NCBI GenBank assembly: GCA_910585615.1
Contig: CAJUFO010000138.1
Coordinates: forward strand, 1 to 6,212
DNA length: 6,212 nucleotides
Source: an uncultured Acetatifactor sp.
GTDB taxonomy: Bacteria; Bacillota; Clostridia; Lachnospirales; Lachnospiraceae
Direction of reading: 5' to 3'
Position numbers and translations under genes: made by a program. This document shows, one piece after another, positions 1 through 6,212 of this stretch. The stretch's first letter is position 1. The number at the start of each line of letters is the position of its first letter. The notes below the pieces were generated by a model. The model was given only the letters and a program-made list of their open reading frames with translations, was not told the DNA's origin and made no database searches.

Positions 1-50
1 GCACCGGACGGGGCAGATGCTGTTTCAAGTTTCAAATTTGCAGTTGCCAT
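1..50 (-). CDS. Start of an unidentified downstream gene (3' partial)
   Basis: Only 16 codons are visible: MATANLKLETASAPSG. They are hydrophilic and have no signal-peptide character, so the protein probably starts in the cytoplasm. The strong ribosome site and the 20-base gap to the propeller gene place it in the same operon. From memory, related operons in Firmicutes often continue with a YIP1-family membrane protein and a DUF5696 protein, but 16 residues cannot test this. No function is assigned. Confidence 0.7.
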   Translation of the reverse strand, partial: MATANLKLETASAPSG

Positions 51-54
51 ATTT

Positions 55-60
55 ACCTCC
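55..60 (-). promoter_or_regulatory. Shine-Dalgarno of the next operon gene
   Basis: The minus strand reads GGAGGT, followed by AAAT and ATG at 50. This near-consensus site with proper spacing lies in the 20-base gap after the propeller gene stop. It supports a real gene start at the window edge. Confidence 0.85.
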
Positions 61-70
61 CTTTTGTCCG

Positions 71-1582
71 TCACTGCCGGAAAATATCAGCCGTATCGAT
101 TTCGTTCTTGATCTTCCTGGCCCTGCCCACGCCAAGAGGCAGCACCAGCACTATAAACACAGCCAGGAAAATCCATACGATATGATCCTCCACCCACTCC
201 TTGCGGTATTGCTTGAACGCCCGGGAATAGTTGTCGTCATCGAACTTCAGTTCGAAGTAATCCATTGCCTCCCTGTACTCCTTCTGGCGGACCAGGGCCC
301 TGCCGATGCCGATGTAAGCAAGGTCGTAATTCCCGTTCAGCGCCATGACTTTCCGCCAGGTCTCGCCGGAGCCGGCGTAATCGCCGGCCTGGAACTGGTC
401 TATTGCCTGGAAGATCAGGCTGCCGAATTCCGTAGGCGCAAACAGCGTCACGCTGTTGTCCAGGGCGTCCAATACCAGCAGGTCCTGCCCCATATGATCG
501 ATGGCGGCAGGCTGCCTGAAATACCCGTCCATGTTGCCGCTTCCGCCGAAGGCGTAGAGCATCCTGCCCTGGTCGTCATAGGCAAAGAGCCTGCCCCTTA
601 CTTTGTCCAGGCTCACATATACATCATTGTCGAAGGCCGTGATGTCCGTCATCAGGGACGGTCCCTTATAGCCGCCGGCTTCTCCCCAGTACAGGTCACC
701 GATGACATACCAGTTGCCGTTCTGAATCAGGATGTCGTTTCCCATCAGGTTCAGCCTTCGGATAGGCTTGGCATCCCCGCTGTCCAGGTCTGCCGTGGAT
801 ACGTTTGTGGTGACCGCGTAGATAAAGCCCTCGTGATCCATGTACAGGTTATCGTACTCCGTGGGGACAAAAGACTCCATCTGCGCCCTCTGCTCCTTGG
901 TGGCAAGCTTCTTCCAGATATAATCCTGCCAGTCGTAGGTGACAGGAGTGGCCCCCACAAACCCGGAGAACTCCCCGTCCGCCTCATATTTCACCAGGCC
1001 CTTGTTCACGTTCACAGCCACGCAGTACACCCGCCCGGCACCGTCCACCGTGAGCTTATCGGGCAGAAAGCTCATGCTCTGGTCAAAATTCGCGTCCGCG
1101 GGCTTGGTAAATTCCATCACATAATTCAGATCCATATCCAGTTTCAGGATTCGCTCATTATTCTTGTCACAGATATAGAGATAGCCCTCATCCGTCACCG
1201 CGATGTCCGTGGGGGAGGCAAACGTTCTGTTTTCCACATTTCCCTGAAACTCCTCAATAATCCTGCTCACTTCCAGTTTTTCTTCGCCTGTCCGGCGCAG
1301 CTCCACAATCCGGTTGTTGCCCGTGTCGCAGATATAGACCATATCCCCGTGGACAAACAGGCCCTCCGGAAGATTGAGCCTTTTCTCCAGCCCCATCTCC
1401 ACCGCGGTGTAGACGCCTACCACCCTGTAGGCATCCGGCGAGTACTGGACGTCCCCCCAATAGTCATAATTATAGGTATAACCCGTTTCCGCAGATACCG
1501 TCGCGCAGGGGCCCGCAAGCAGGAGGATGCCGGCCGCCAGGACGCCAACTCTTTTCAAAGTCTTTTTCATAGAAACTTTCAT
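71..1582 (-). CDS. Exported, membrane-tethered NHL-propeller/TPR protein
   Basis: The exact function is unknown. The 503 residues start with a signal peptide (basic residues 2-11, hydrophobic 12-25, likely cleavage after ATVSA at 31). About six NHL-like propeller repeats follow: LPEGLFVHGDMVYICDTGNN (71-90), SPTDIAVTDEGYLYICDKNN (123-142), LPDKLTVDGAGRVYCVAV (173-190), a less regular one near 240-260, MTDITAFDNDVYVSLD (311-326) and RQPAAIDHMGQDLLVLDALD (356-375). A helical TPR-like region spans about 385-455 (IDQFQAGDYAGSGETWRKVM; ALVRQKEYREAMDYF). A single membrane helix at about 467-486 is followed by RARK and a short tail, so the bulk should face outward with the C-terminus inside. NHL propellers usually bind proteins or ligands, and some are lactonase-like enzymes; no catalytic set is recognisable here. 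The position directly after the permeases suggests an accessory to the transporter, which is an inference. Confidence 0.88.
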   Translation of the reverse strand: MKVSMKKTLKRVGVLAAGILLLAGPCATVSAETGYTYNYDYWGDVQYSPDAYRVVGVYTAVEMGLEKRLNLPEGLFVHGDMVYICDTGNNRIVELRRTGEEKLEVSRIIEEFQGNVENRTFASPTDIAVTDEGYLYICDKNNERILKLDMDLNYVMEFTKPADANFDQSMSFLPDKLTVDGAGRVYCVAVNVNKGLVKYEADGEFSGFVGATPVTYDWQDYIWKKLATKEQRAQMESFVPTEYDNLYMDHEGFIYAVTTNVSTADLDSGDAKPIRRLNLMGNDILIQNGNWYVIGDLYWGEAGGYKGPSLMTDITAFDNDVYVSLDKVRGRLFAYDDQGRMLYAFGGSGNMDGYFRQPAAIDHMGQDLLVLDALDNSVTLFAPTEFGSLIFQAIDQFQAGDYAGSGETWRKVMALNGNYDLAYIGIGRALVRQKEYREAMDYFELKFDDDNYSRAFKQYRKEWVEDHIVWIFLAVFIVLVLPLGVGRARKIKNEIDTADIFRQ

Positions 1583-1589
1583 AGAAACT
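1566..1589 (-). repeat. Perfect 12-bp tandem duplication across a start codon
   Basis: The minus strand carries AGTTTCTATGAA twice in direct succession (1589-1578 and 1577-1566). Each copy contains an in-frame ATG, so the propeller gene has two possible starts four codons apart and begins MKVSMKK. Removing one copy would leave MKK and the same ribosome-site spacing. Confidence 0.9.
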
Positions 1590-1595
1590 CTCCTC
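1590..1595 (-). promoter_or_regulatory. Shine-Dalgarno for the propeller/TPR gene
   Basis: The minus strand reads GAGGAG, then seven bases (AGTTTCT), then ATG at 1582. This spacing suits the first ATG. The second in-frame ATG at 1570 would be 19 bases away, so the first is preferred. The 33-base gap between genes (1583-1615) is almost all purine on the transcribed strand and shows no terminator. Confidence 0.75.
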
Positions 1596-1615
1596 TTCCT
1601 TTCTCGTCCTTCTGC

Positions 1616-2524
1616 TTAGTCCTTCAGGCCGGAGCTTGCCATGGTCTCCAGTATCTGGCTTTCCGACAGCACAAAGATGAGGATGGGGACAAGCATGACG
1701 ATCACCGTAACCGCCGCTGCCTGGCCAGTCCTGGCGATGCCGCCGCTCTGAATCTGCTGCAGCGCATACACCAGCGTCTTCTTTTCCTCGGAATAGATGA
1801 AGGTAGCCGCCTTGTTATTCCAGAGGCTCTGTACGGAGAAAATGATCATGGTCAGCCATGCCGGCTTTACATTGGGCATGACAATGGTGAAAAATATCTT
1901 CCACTCGTTGGCCCCGTCAATCTTGGCCGCTTCCACCAGGGACATGGGAAGCCCCTCCATGAACTGCTTCATCAGGAACAGCCCTATGGGTGCCGCAAAG
2001 GCGGGAATGATGATGGCCCAATAGGTATCCACCCACCCCAGGGCATTGATGATCAGGTAGTTGGGGATAGCCGTCACATAGCCGTTGAACATCAGTGCCA
2101 CCACTACGATATTGAAGAATGTCCTGCCCCCGGGAAAATCATACTTCGCCAGGACGAAGGCCCCCATGGAAGCGATGATCAGATGCCCCGCAGTGCCCAC
2201 CACCGTGATGAACGCCGTGTTGAATATGTACCTGGAAAAGGTGACCCAGGATTTCCCCATAGTGACGAACAGATCCGAGAAATTGTCCATGGTAGGATTC
2301 TGGGCAAATATCTTCGGCGGAAACATGAACAGCTCATCCAGAGGCTTCAGGGCGCTGCTGACGGCAAACACCAGCGGAAAAATCATCAGCGCAGCCATTC
2401 CCAGGAGAAACAGGTAGAGAAAGAAGTCCCCCACCCGGGAACGGTTCGGCTGTCTCTTTTTCAGTTTCAGCACCCTGCGGCGCGGAATCGTTTGTGCGTT
2501 TTGTACTCTTATTCTCTTACTCAT
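1616..2524 (-). CDS. Carbohydrate ABC transporter permease, MalG/YtcP type
   Basis: This is the second membrane subunit of the importer. Its 302 residues fit the family's usual 275-305. A strongly basic N-terminus (residues 1-30) precedes hydrophobic segments near 33-56, 100-126, 135-158, 168-187, 221-236 and 268-287. The region SSALKPLDELF (56-66) after the first helix is typical of MalG-type proteins. The EAA loop is canonical: EAAKIDGANEW (198-208), then MPNVKP (216-221). The ATG follows the upstream TGA by one base, and the ribosome site is only moderate (GGGGA, about six bases before the ATG), so translation is probably coupled to the preceding permease. None of its 302 codons is TTA, CTA or TCA, a bias shared with the next gene. 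Confidence 0.95.
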   Translation of the reverse strand: MSKRIRVQNAQTIPRRRVLKLKKRQPNRSRVGDFFLYLFLLGMAALMIFPLVFAVSSALKPLDELFMFPPKIFAQNPTMDNFSDLFVTMGKSWVTFSRYIFNTAFITVVGTAGHLIIASMGAFVLAKYDFPGGRTFFNIVVVALMFNGYVTAIPNYLIINALGWVDTYWAIIIPAFAAPIGLFLMKQFMEGLPMSLVEAAKIDGANEWKIFFTIVMPNVKPAWLTMIIFSVQSLWNNKAATFIYSEEKKTLVYALQQIQSGGIARTGQAAAVTVIVMLVPILIFVLSESQILETMASSGLKD

Positions 2525-2525
2525 A

Positions 2526-3464
2526 TCAGGTCCCCACTCTCCTCAGCAGACTTTGAATCGCTTTGTTGCACAGAATCATCACAAGGAACAGTAAAGTCGC
2601 TATCGCCGACGCATACCCCATCTCAAACCTGGAATAACCATAGTCAAACAGATGCGTCACTACGGTACGTCCGGCGTAATCCGTACTGGGATAGCCGCAC
2701 AGCGCCATGGTCACGTCACAGACGCCGAAAGCCTGGGTGATAGCCATGACCGCGCCGAACATCAGCATGGGCTTCATATTGGGAAGCGTGATATACCACA
2801 GCTCCTGCCAACGGTTCTTCACCCCGTCCATGTACCCGGCCTCATATTGGGATCTGTCCACACCCTGGAGGCCGGCCACAAAGGAGAGGAAGCCCTGTCC
2901 CAGGCTCATCCACAGGATGACGATCATGCAGATGTTCAGCATATACTTGGGATCGATGAGCCATAGGATGGGCGCGTCGATGATCCCCACGTCCATCAGG
3001 AAGGCATTCACATATCCGTAAGCGTCGCCCCGGAAGAAAATGGAAAAGATCACGAACACATTGCCCGCTATAGAGGGCGCGTAGAACACGATGACCGCTA
3101 TGGTGCGGATCCATCTGGGCAGCTCGTTGATCAGCCAGGCGAACAGGAAAGAGGCGATATATCCAAGCGGTCCCGTGATCACCGCGATCAGGAAGGTGTT
3201 CTTCACCCCCGTCAGGAAGATTTCATCCTCCAGAATCAGGCTGATGTAATTCTGGAGCCCGATGAACCTTGGACTCTCCAGAATGTTGTAATAGGTAAAG
3301 CTGAAAAATATGGATGTCACCACCGGCAAAATGTAGAACAGCGTAAATATCAGCGCATAAGGTGCCAGAAACGCGTAGCACATCTTGCTTCTCTTTGCTT
3401 TCTTCACAGACACCTGGAAATTATGCCTGCGAAGCAGGATATATTTTCTAATGTATTCTTTCAT
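2526..3464 (-). CDS. Sugar ABC transporter permease, MalF/LplB type
   Basis: This is an integral membrane subunit of a carbohydrate ABC importer, expected to pair with the next permease to form the channel. The chosen ATG gives 312 residues (MKEYIRKYILL...), close to the usual 290-320 for the family. A basic cytoplasmic N-terminus is followed by about six hydrophobic segments near residues 30-57, 87-111, 120-142, 175-197, 232-253 and 282-303. The EAA coupling motif, which contacts the ATPase in this superfamily, is visible at 206-232: QYEAGYMDGV, then LPNMKP. The gene starts 11 bases after the SBP stop and ends with TGA 1 base before the next ATG. A GTG 15 bases upstream would add MRRGS but is less likely because the ribosome site lies inside that extension. 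The family is clear; substrate specificity is not. Confidence 0.95.
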   Translation of the reverse strand: MKEYIRKYILLRRHNFQVSVKKAKRSKMCYAFLAPYALIFTLFYILPVVTSIFFSFTYYNILESPRFIGLQNYISLILEDEIFLTGVKNTFLIAVITGPLGYIASFLFAWLINELPRWIRTIAVIVFYAPSIAGNVFVIFSIFFRGDAYGYVNAFLMDVGIIDAPILWLIDPKYMLNICMIVILWMSLGQGFLSFVAGLQGVDRSQYEAGYMDGVKNRWQELWYITLPNMKPMLMFGAVMAITQAFGVCDVTMALCGYPSTDYAGRTVVTHLFDYGYSRFEMGYASAIATLLFLVMILCNKAIQSLLRRVGT

Positions 3465-3470
3465 GCTGCC

Positions 3471-3476
3471 CCTCCT
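3471..3476 (-). promoter_or_regulatory. Shine-Dalgarno that fixes the start of the first permease
   Basis: The minus strand reads AGGAGG here, followed by six bases (GGCAGC) and ATG at 3464. Its first A is the last base of the SBP stop codon TGA (3478-3476). An in-frame GTG at 3479 overlaps that stop, but using it would put this near-perfect ribosome site inside the coding region. The ATG is therefore the better start, and termination on the SBP gene probably couples to initiation here. Confidence 0.85.
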
Positions 3477-6212
3477 CACTCCGTCTGCATTCCGAATTCT
3501 TTCCGCTTCTTGGTTATCTCCTCGTCAATGGTAATGGAATAATCCAGTATGGTCTCCCTGGGGTCGTCCTTATCATTGATTACCTTGCGCAATGCATTGG
3601 TGATATATCGGCCCGTGTAGTATCCGCCGGGCACCTCCCTGATTCCCACCGTGGACTGCCACTGCTCCATCAGCACCCTGATGTCGTCCGCATTCCAGGC
3701 AAGCTGGCTGAACGCATCCCGGTTGGCGGTGGCGTACCTGGCCGAAGAGCCGAGCAGCGCTTCTATCTCACGGCCGAACCGCACCTGGACATCGGAGGAA
3801 GCCCACCATTTCATGAATTCCCAGGCATTCTGCCGCACTCCGTCATCTTTCGTCCTGACCATCATGGTGGCGGAGCCGGTGATGAAATCGGAGCGGTCAA
3901 TATGGCTCTTTCCCTCCCCGTCCCTGATCTCCGTGCCGGGAATCAGCGTGAAATCCCACAATCCCCTGATCTCCGGAGCCGACACCATCAGTGTGTTGTA
4001 TGTGGTATAGTTCGCTATGCCGATGGGCATCTCGCCGGAACGGAAACGGCTTACAAAGTCGTATATCGTAGGAATCCCATAATCCGTAAAGTATTTGACG
4101 TAATCTGAGAAAGCCTCCACCCCCGCTTCGTTGTTCACGACGGTTTCCGTGCCTGCTTCATTATAGAGATCTCCGCCGTACTGGAACAGAAGGCTGAAAT
4201 ACATGGAGAGATCCCCGGAAGTAGTGGCCGTGGCGGCAGTCCCGCTGCTGGTTCCCCCTGCGGAGGGAATCCCCACGGACATATTGTTGCCCTGGATGGT
4301 GGGGAGCATCTCTATCAGCTCCTGCCATGTCTGGGGTATCTCCAGCTCCAGTTCCTCCAGAATGTCCTTCCGGTAGAACATCACGTTGAACATCTGGGTC
4401 TCGGGAATGGCATAGATGCTGTCCCCCAGTCGGTACTGTTCGTAAGAGCTCTCCGAATACTGGGAAAGCACTTCCTCCAGATCCGCAAACTGGGACAGGT
4501 CTTCCACCGCGTTCCTCAGCGCGTAATTCACCGGCTGATCCGCCCCGATGGAAAGCACCACATTGGGCCCGCGTCCCGCGACCACCGCGCTGAGCAGGGC
4601 ATCCGCCCCCACAATTTCCACATTCACCTTCACGCCTGTCTGGGGCGTGAAGGAATCGTCCACCATATTCTTGAGGATGGTGCCCTGGTCCCGTCCGGTG
4701 AGCACCCACACCTTCACCACGTCTTCTGCTTCCCTCTCATCGTACACATCTCCCACAGCATCGTAGTCAACCACGAAGGAAGCGACAAAAGACTTGACCT
4801 CATGCCATGCCTTGGCAAAGACCCCCGCCTTGTCCTTTTCCACCTTCGCGTCTTCTCCGCTGATCACGAGATAGTCCACATCCAGTTTGGTCTCGCTCAT
4901 CCCCAGGACCGCCGTGCCAAGGGCTGTGATGTTGTCCTTAAAGGTAGTGAACTCCAAAGTGATTTTTTCCGGTTTCTCCACAAAACGCTCCAGCTGCTGC
5001 GCCAGCGTCTGGGCGGTGGCAATCTTGTCTGCTTTCTGGCCGGTCAGGAGAACCATCTCGTCCACCACTTTGTACAGCCTTTTGGATTCCAGGGACATGG
5101 CTTCGATGATTTCAGGGTATACCTGATGCAGATTGTAGTCCCTGTATTTGTCAGGCGTGGCTCCCGTGTAGACCAGAAGCTTCCGATACATCTGGTTCAG
5201 CCGGTAGGTGGAGTCCTCCAGTTCCTCCAGCGTCCCCCCCAACTGTCCAAGTGTCGCCTCCAGCTTTAACGTGTGCGCCCCGGCGCTGAGCCAGAAGCGG
5301 TAAGGCTCGCCTTCCTCGCTGCTCAGCGTCATGCAGTTCCAGTCATTATCGTATTCAAAGGAGATCTCGCTCACTTCCTCAAAAGGAATCTCTCCGTCTA
5401 TGTACAGGCTTCTGGCGGAAACACTCCCTCTGGAGTAATTTTGGCGCCCCTTCACCGTGATATGGTAAAACCCGTCTTCCGGCACTTCAAATTCCCACTG
5501 AATCCATTGTCCCGGGCTGCTCCAGGCATCTCCGCCGGTATAGTTCAGGATCGTTTGGGTGACACTGTTGGGCTGTGTGGTAGGAGAAGACCTGTCATAC
5601 TTTGCATACAGGGAAGACTCTGACCGCAACGCGGCGTCCTCCCCCTGCACTACCTGTCTGTAGGTCAGCCCCTCGCCCAAGGCTTTGCTGCCGCTCTGCG
5701 CCTCCAGGTATTCCTCGTAGGACGGGGCGCCCTTCACGGCGGCAAGCTTTAATCGCCCGATGACCATGGGTTCGTTCACTGCCTCCAGGGTGATCTCGTT
5801 CTTGCCTTTTTCCAGATAGAATTCATAGGGTCCGGCGATGTAGCCCATGTCGTCCCGGCAGTAAGCGCTCTGCCATTCATATGTCTCCACCTGGGTGGGC
5901 CGGATCTCGTTGCCCTGATTGTCCACCCTGACTTCGCCCCCGTCCTGCCATAGCCTGGAAAAAGCTATATTGGCCGCATCGTCGAAGGGCAGCTCCCCGT
6001 TTATGTAAAGCGCCCTCTCAATGGCAACGCCCCTGGATTCCACCGTCATGTACTCCAGACAGACATTGTAGAGTCCGCTCTCCGGTATCTCCACCTCCCA
6101 TGTGACGGAAGAACCTTCACCGGTATACAGCGCATTGTCCACGCCTTCGTATGTGCCGTACACCTCCACATTCTCTCCCGATACATAATCCGGCAGGGGC
6201 ACTTCCACATCC
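3476..6212 (-). CDS. Large carbohydrate ABC transporter solute-binding protein with two N-terminal beta-sandwich modules (5' partial)
   Basis: The likely role is the extracellular sugar-binding component of an ABC importer. The reading frame stays open to the window edge. Its first possible initiator here is a GTG at 6208 with no ribosome site visible, so the true start and signal peptide/lipobox lie outside. Numbered from that GTG, 910 residues are visible. Residues 35-157 and 236-320 are two related beta-sandwich modules. Residues 325-435 are mainly helical (for example LESKRLYKVVDEMVLLTG). Residues 497-910 look like a complete type-1 sugar SBP: an opening strand VKVWVLTG, then YAIPETQMFNVMFYRKDIL (599-617), TWQELIEML (627-635) and FMKWWASSDVQVRFGREIE (798-816). 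Ordinary members of this family are about 420-550 residues, so this one is roughly double length. The two permease genes follow immediately, which supports the transporter role. The ligand cannot be read from the sequence. Confidence is high for the SBP family and moderate for the binding-module interpretation. Confidence 0.93.
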   Translation of the reverse strand, partial: DVEVPLPDYVSGENVEVYGTYEGVDNALYTGEGSSVTWEVEIPESGLYNVCLEYMTVESRGVAIERALYINGELPFDDAANIAFSRLWQDGGEVRVDNQGNEIRPTQVETYEWQSAYCRDDMGYIAGPYEFYLEKGKNEITLEAVNEPMVIGRLKLAAVKGAPSYEEYLEAQSGSKALGEGLTYRQVVQGEDAALRSESSLYAKYDRSSPTTQPNSVTQTILNYTGGDAWSSPGQWIQWEFEVPEDGFYHITVKGRQNYSRGSVSARSLYIDGEIPFEEVSEISFEYDNDWNCMTLSSEEGEPYRFWLSAGAHTLKLEATLGQLGGTLEELEDSTYRLNQMYRKLLVYTGATPDKYRDYNLHQVYPEIIEAMSLESKRLYKVVDEMVLLTGQKADKIATAQTLAQQLERFVEKPEKITLEFTTFKDNITALGTAVLGMSETKLDVDYLVISGEDAKVEKDKAGVFAKAWHEVKSFVASFVVDYDAVGDVYDEREAEDVVKVWVLTGRDQGTILKNMVDDSFTPQTGVKVNVEIVGADALLSAVVAGRGPNVVLSIGADQPVNYALRNAVEDLSQFADLEEVLSQYSESSYEQYRLGDSIYAIPETQMFNVMFYRKDILEELELEIPQTWQELIEMLPTIQGNNMSVGIPSAGGTSSGTAATATTSGDLSMYFSLLFQYGGDLYNEAGTETVVNNEAGVEAFSDYVKYFTDYGIPTIYDFVSRFRSGEMPIGIANYTTYNTLMVSAPEIRGLWDFTLIPGTEIRDGEGKSHIDRSDFITGSATMMVRTKDDGVRQNAWEFMKWWASSDVQVRFGREIEALLGSSARYATANRDAFSQLAWNADDIRVLMEQWQSTVGIREVPGGYYTGRYITNALRKVINDKDDPRETILDYSITIDEEITKKRKEFGMQTE
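4627..4653 (-). other. 10-bp perfect inverted repeat inside the SBP gene
   Basis: The arms 4627-4636 and 4644-4653 are perfectly complementary with a 7-base loop. The mRNA would read CCUUCACGCC, loop, GGCGUGAAGG. It falls in codons for residues about 519-528, near the start of the SBP core domain. No U-run follows, so it is not a typical intrinsic terminator. It may be a chance structure or an mRNA-folding element. Confidence 0.5.
5249..6106 (-). repeat. Protein-level duplication: two beta-sandwich (CBM-like) modules in the SBP
   Basis: Two segments of the SBP align at a constant offset of 201 residues. VTWEVEIPESGLYNVCLEY (35-53) matches IQWEFEVPEDGFYHITVKG (236-254), and ALYINGELPFDD (66-77) matches SLYIDGEIPFEE (267-278). 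Later strands also correspond: YEFYLEKGKNEITLEAV (128-144) with YRFWLSAGAHTLKLEAT (303-319). The first copy has about 30 extra residues (about 86-115, including DNQGNEIRPTQVE) that the second lacks. The alternating-strand pattern with the 'Y-I-N/D-G-E' turn resembles galactose-binding-like or CBM35/CBM6-like folds; that fold assignment is an inference. The similarity is at protein level and I see no obvious long DNA identity, so the duplication is probably old. Confidence 0.75.

Noticed and set aside
371..388. GC-rich 7-bp hairpin (GCCGGCG, loop TAAT, CGCCGGC) as a terminator
   Set aside because: It lies inside the propeller gene, has no U-run, and follows from codons for an AGDYAG stretch.
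1500..1510. Possible lipobox cysteine (C26) in the propeller protein
   Set aside because: The residue before the cysteine is proline (AGPC), which does not fit the lipobox rule of Gly, Ala or Ser at that position; a signal peptidase I site after ATVSA fits better.
1583..1615. Intergenic gap as a promoter or terminator site
   Set aside because: At 33 bases it holds only a purine-rich ribosome-site region, with no inverted repeat or recognisable -10/-35 pair.
17..2740. Plus-strand open frame of 907 codons as a real gene
   Set aside because: It lies in complementary codon register with two well-supported minus-strand genes, has no recognisable domain and a His/Pro/Arg-rich composition typical of antisense translation, and ends within the first permease gene.
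2842..3114. Minus-strand open frame of 90 codons within the first permease
   Set aside because: It is an out-of-frame reading of a clear permease gene; its sequence looks like frame-shifted translation.
4161..4709. Minus-strand open frame of 182 codons within the SBP gene
   Set aside because: It is an out-of-frame shadow of the SBP coding region, with Gly/Arg-rich composition and no independent ribosome site recognised.

Overview
The window reads as part of one polycistronic operon on the minus strand, running from high to low coordinates, for import of a carbohydrate (probably an oligosaccharide). GC content is about mid-50s % by eye. Strong Shine-Dalgarno sequences and the gene types suggest a Gram-positive Firmicute, and I would guess a Lachnospiraceae-like or other clostridial gut bacterium. 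That placement is an inference; no rRNA or other marker is present.

Layout in transcription order. (1) 6212-3476: a very large lipoprotein-type extracellular solute-binding protein (SBP), with its N-terminus cut off by the window edge. It carries two related beta-sandwich, carbohydrate-binding-like modules and a helical segment before a complete type-1 sugar SBP domain. (2) 3464-2526: a MalF/LplB-type permease. Its real start is an ATG 15 bases inside a GTG-initiated reading frame. (3) 2524-1616: a MalG/YtcP-type permease, 1 base after the previous stop. (4) 1582-71: an exported, membrane-tethered protein with NHL-type propeller repeats, a TPR-like region, one C-terminal membrane helix and a short cytoplasmic tail. 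(5) 50-1: the first 16 codons of another gene with a strong ribosome site.

Intergenic gaps are about -1 to 33 bases, with no terminator or promoter visible, so the genes are probably co-transcribed and the transcript continues beyond both window ends. The working model is that the SBP captures a glycan outside the cell, possibly helped by its extra modules, and the two permeases form the channel. The ATPase is not encoded here and may be a shared MsmX-type protein. The propeller/TPR protein would sit on the outer face of the membrane next to the transporter in an unknown accessory role. No RNA gene, mobile element, CRISPR array or gene-free stretch over 33 bases was found.
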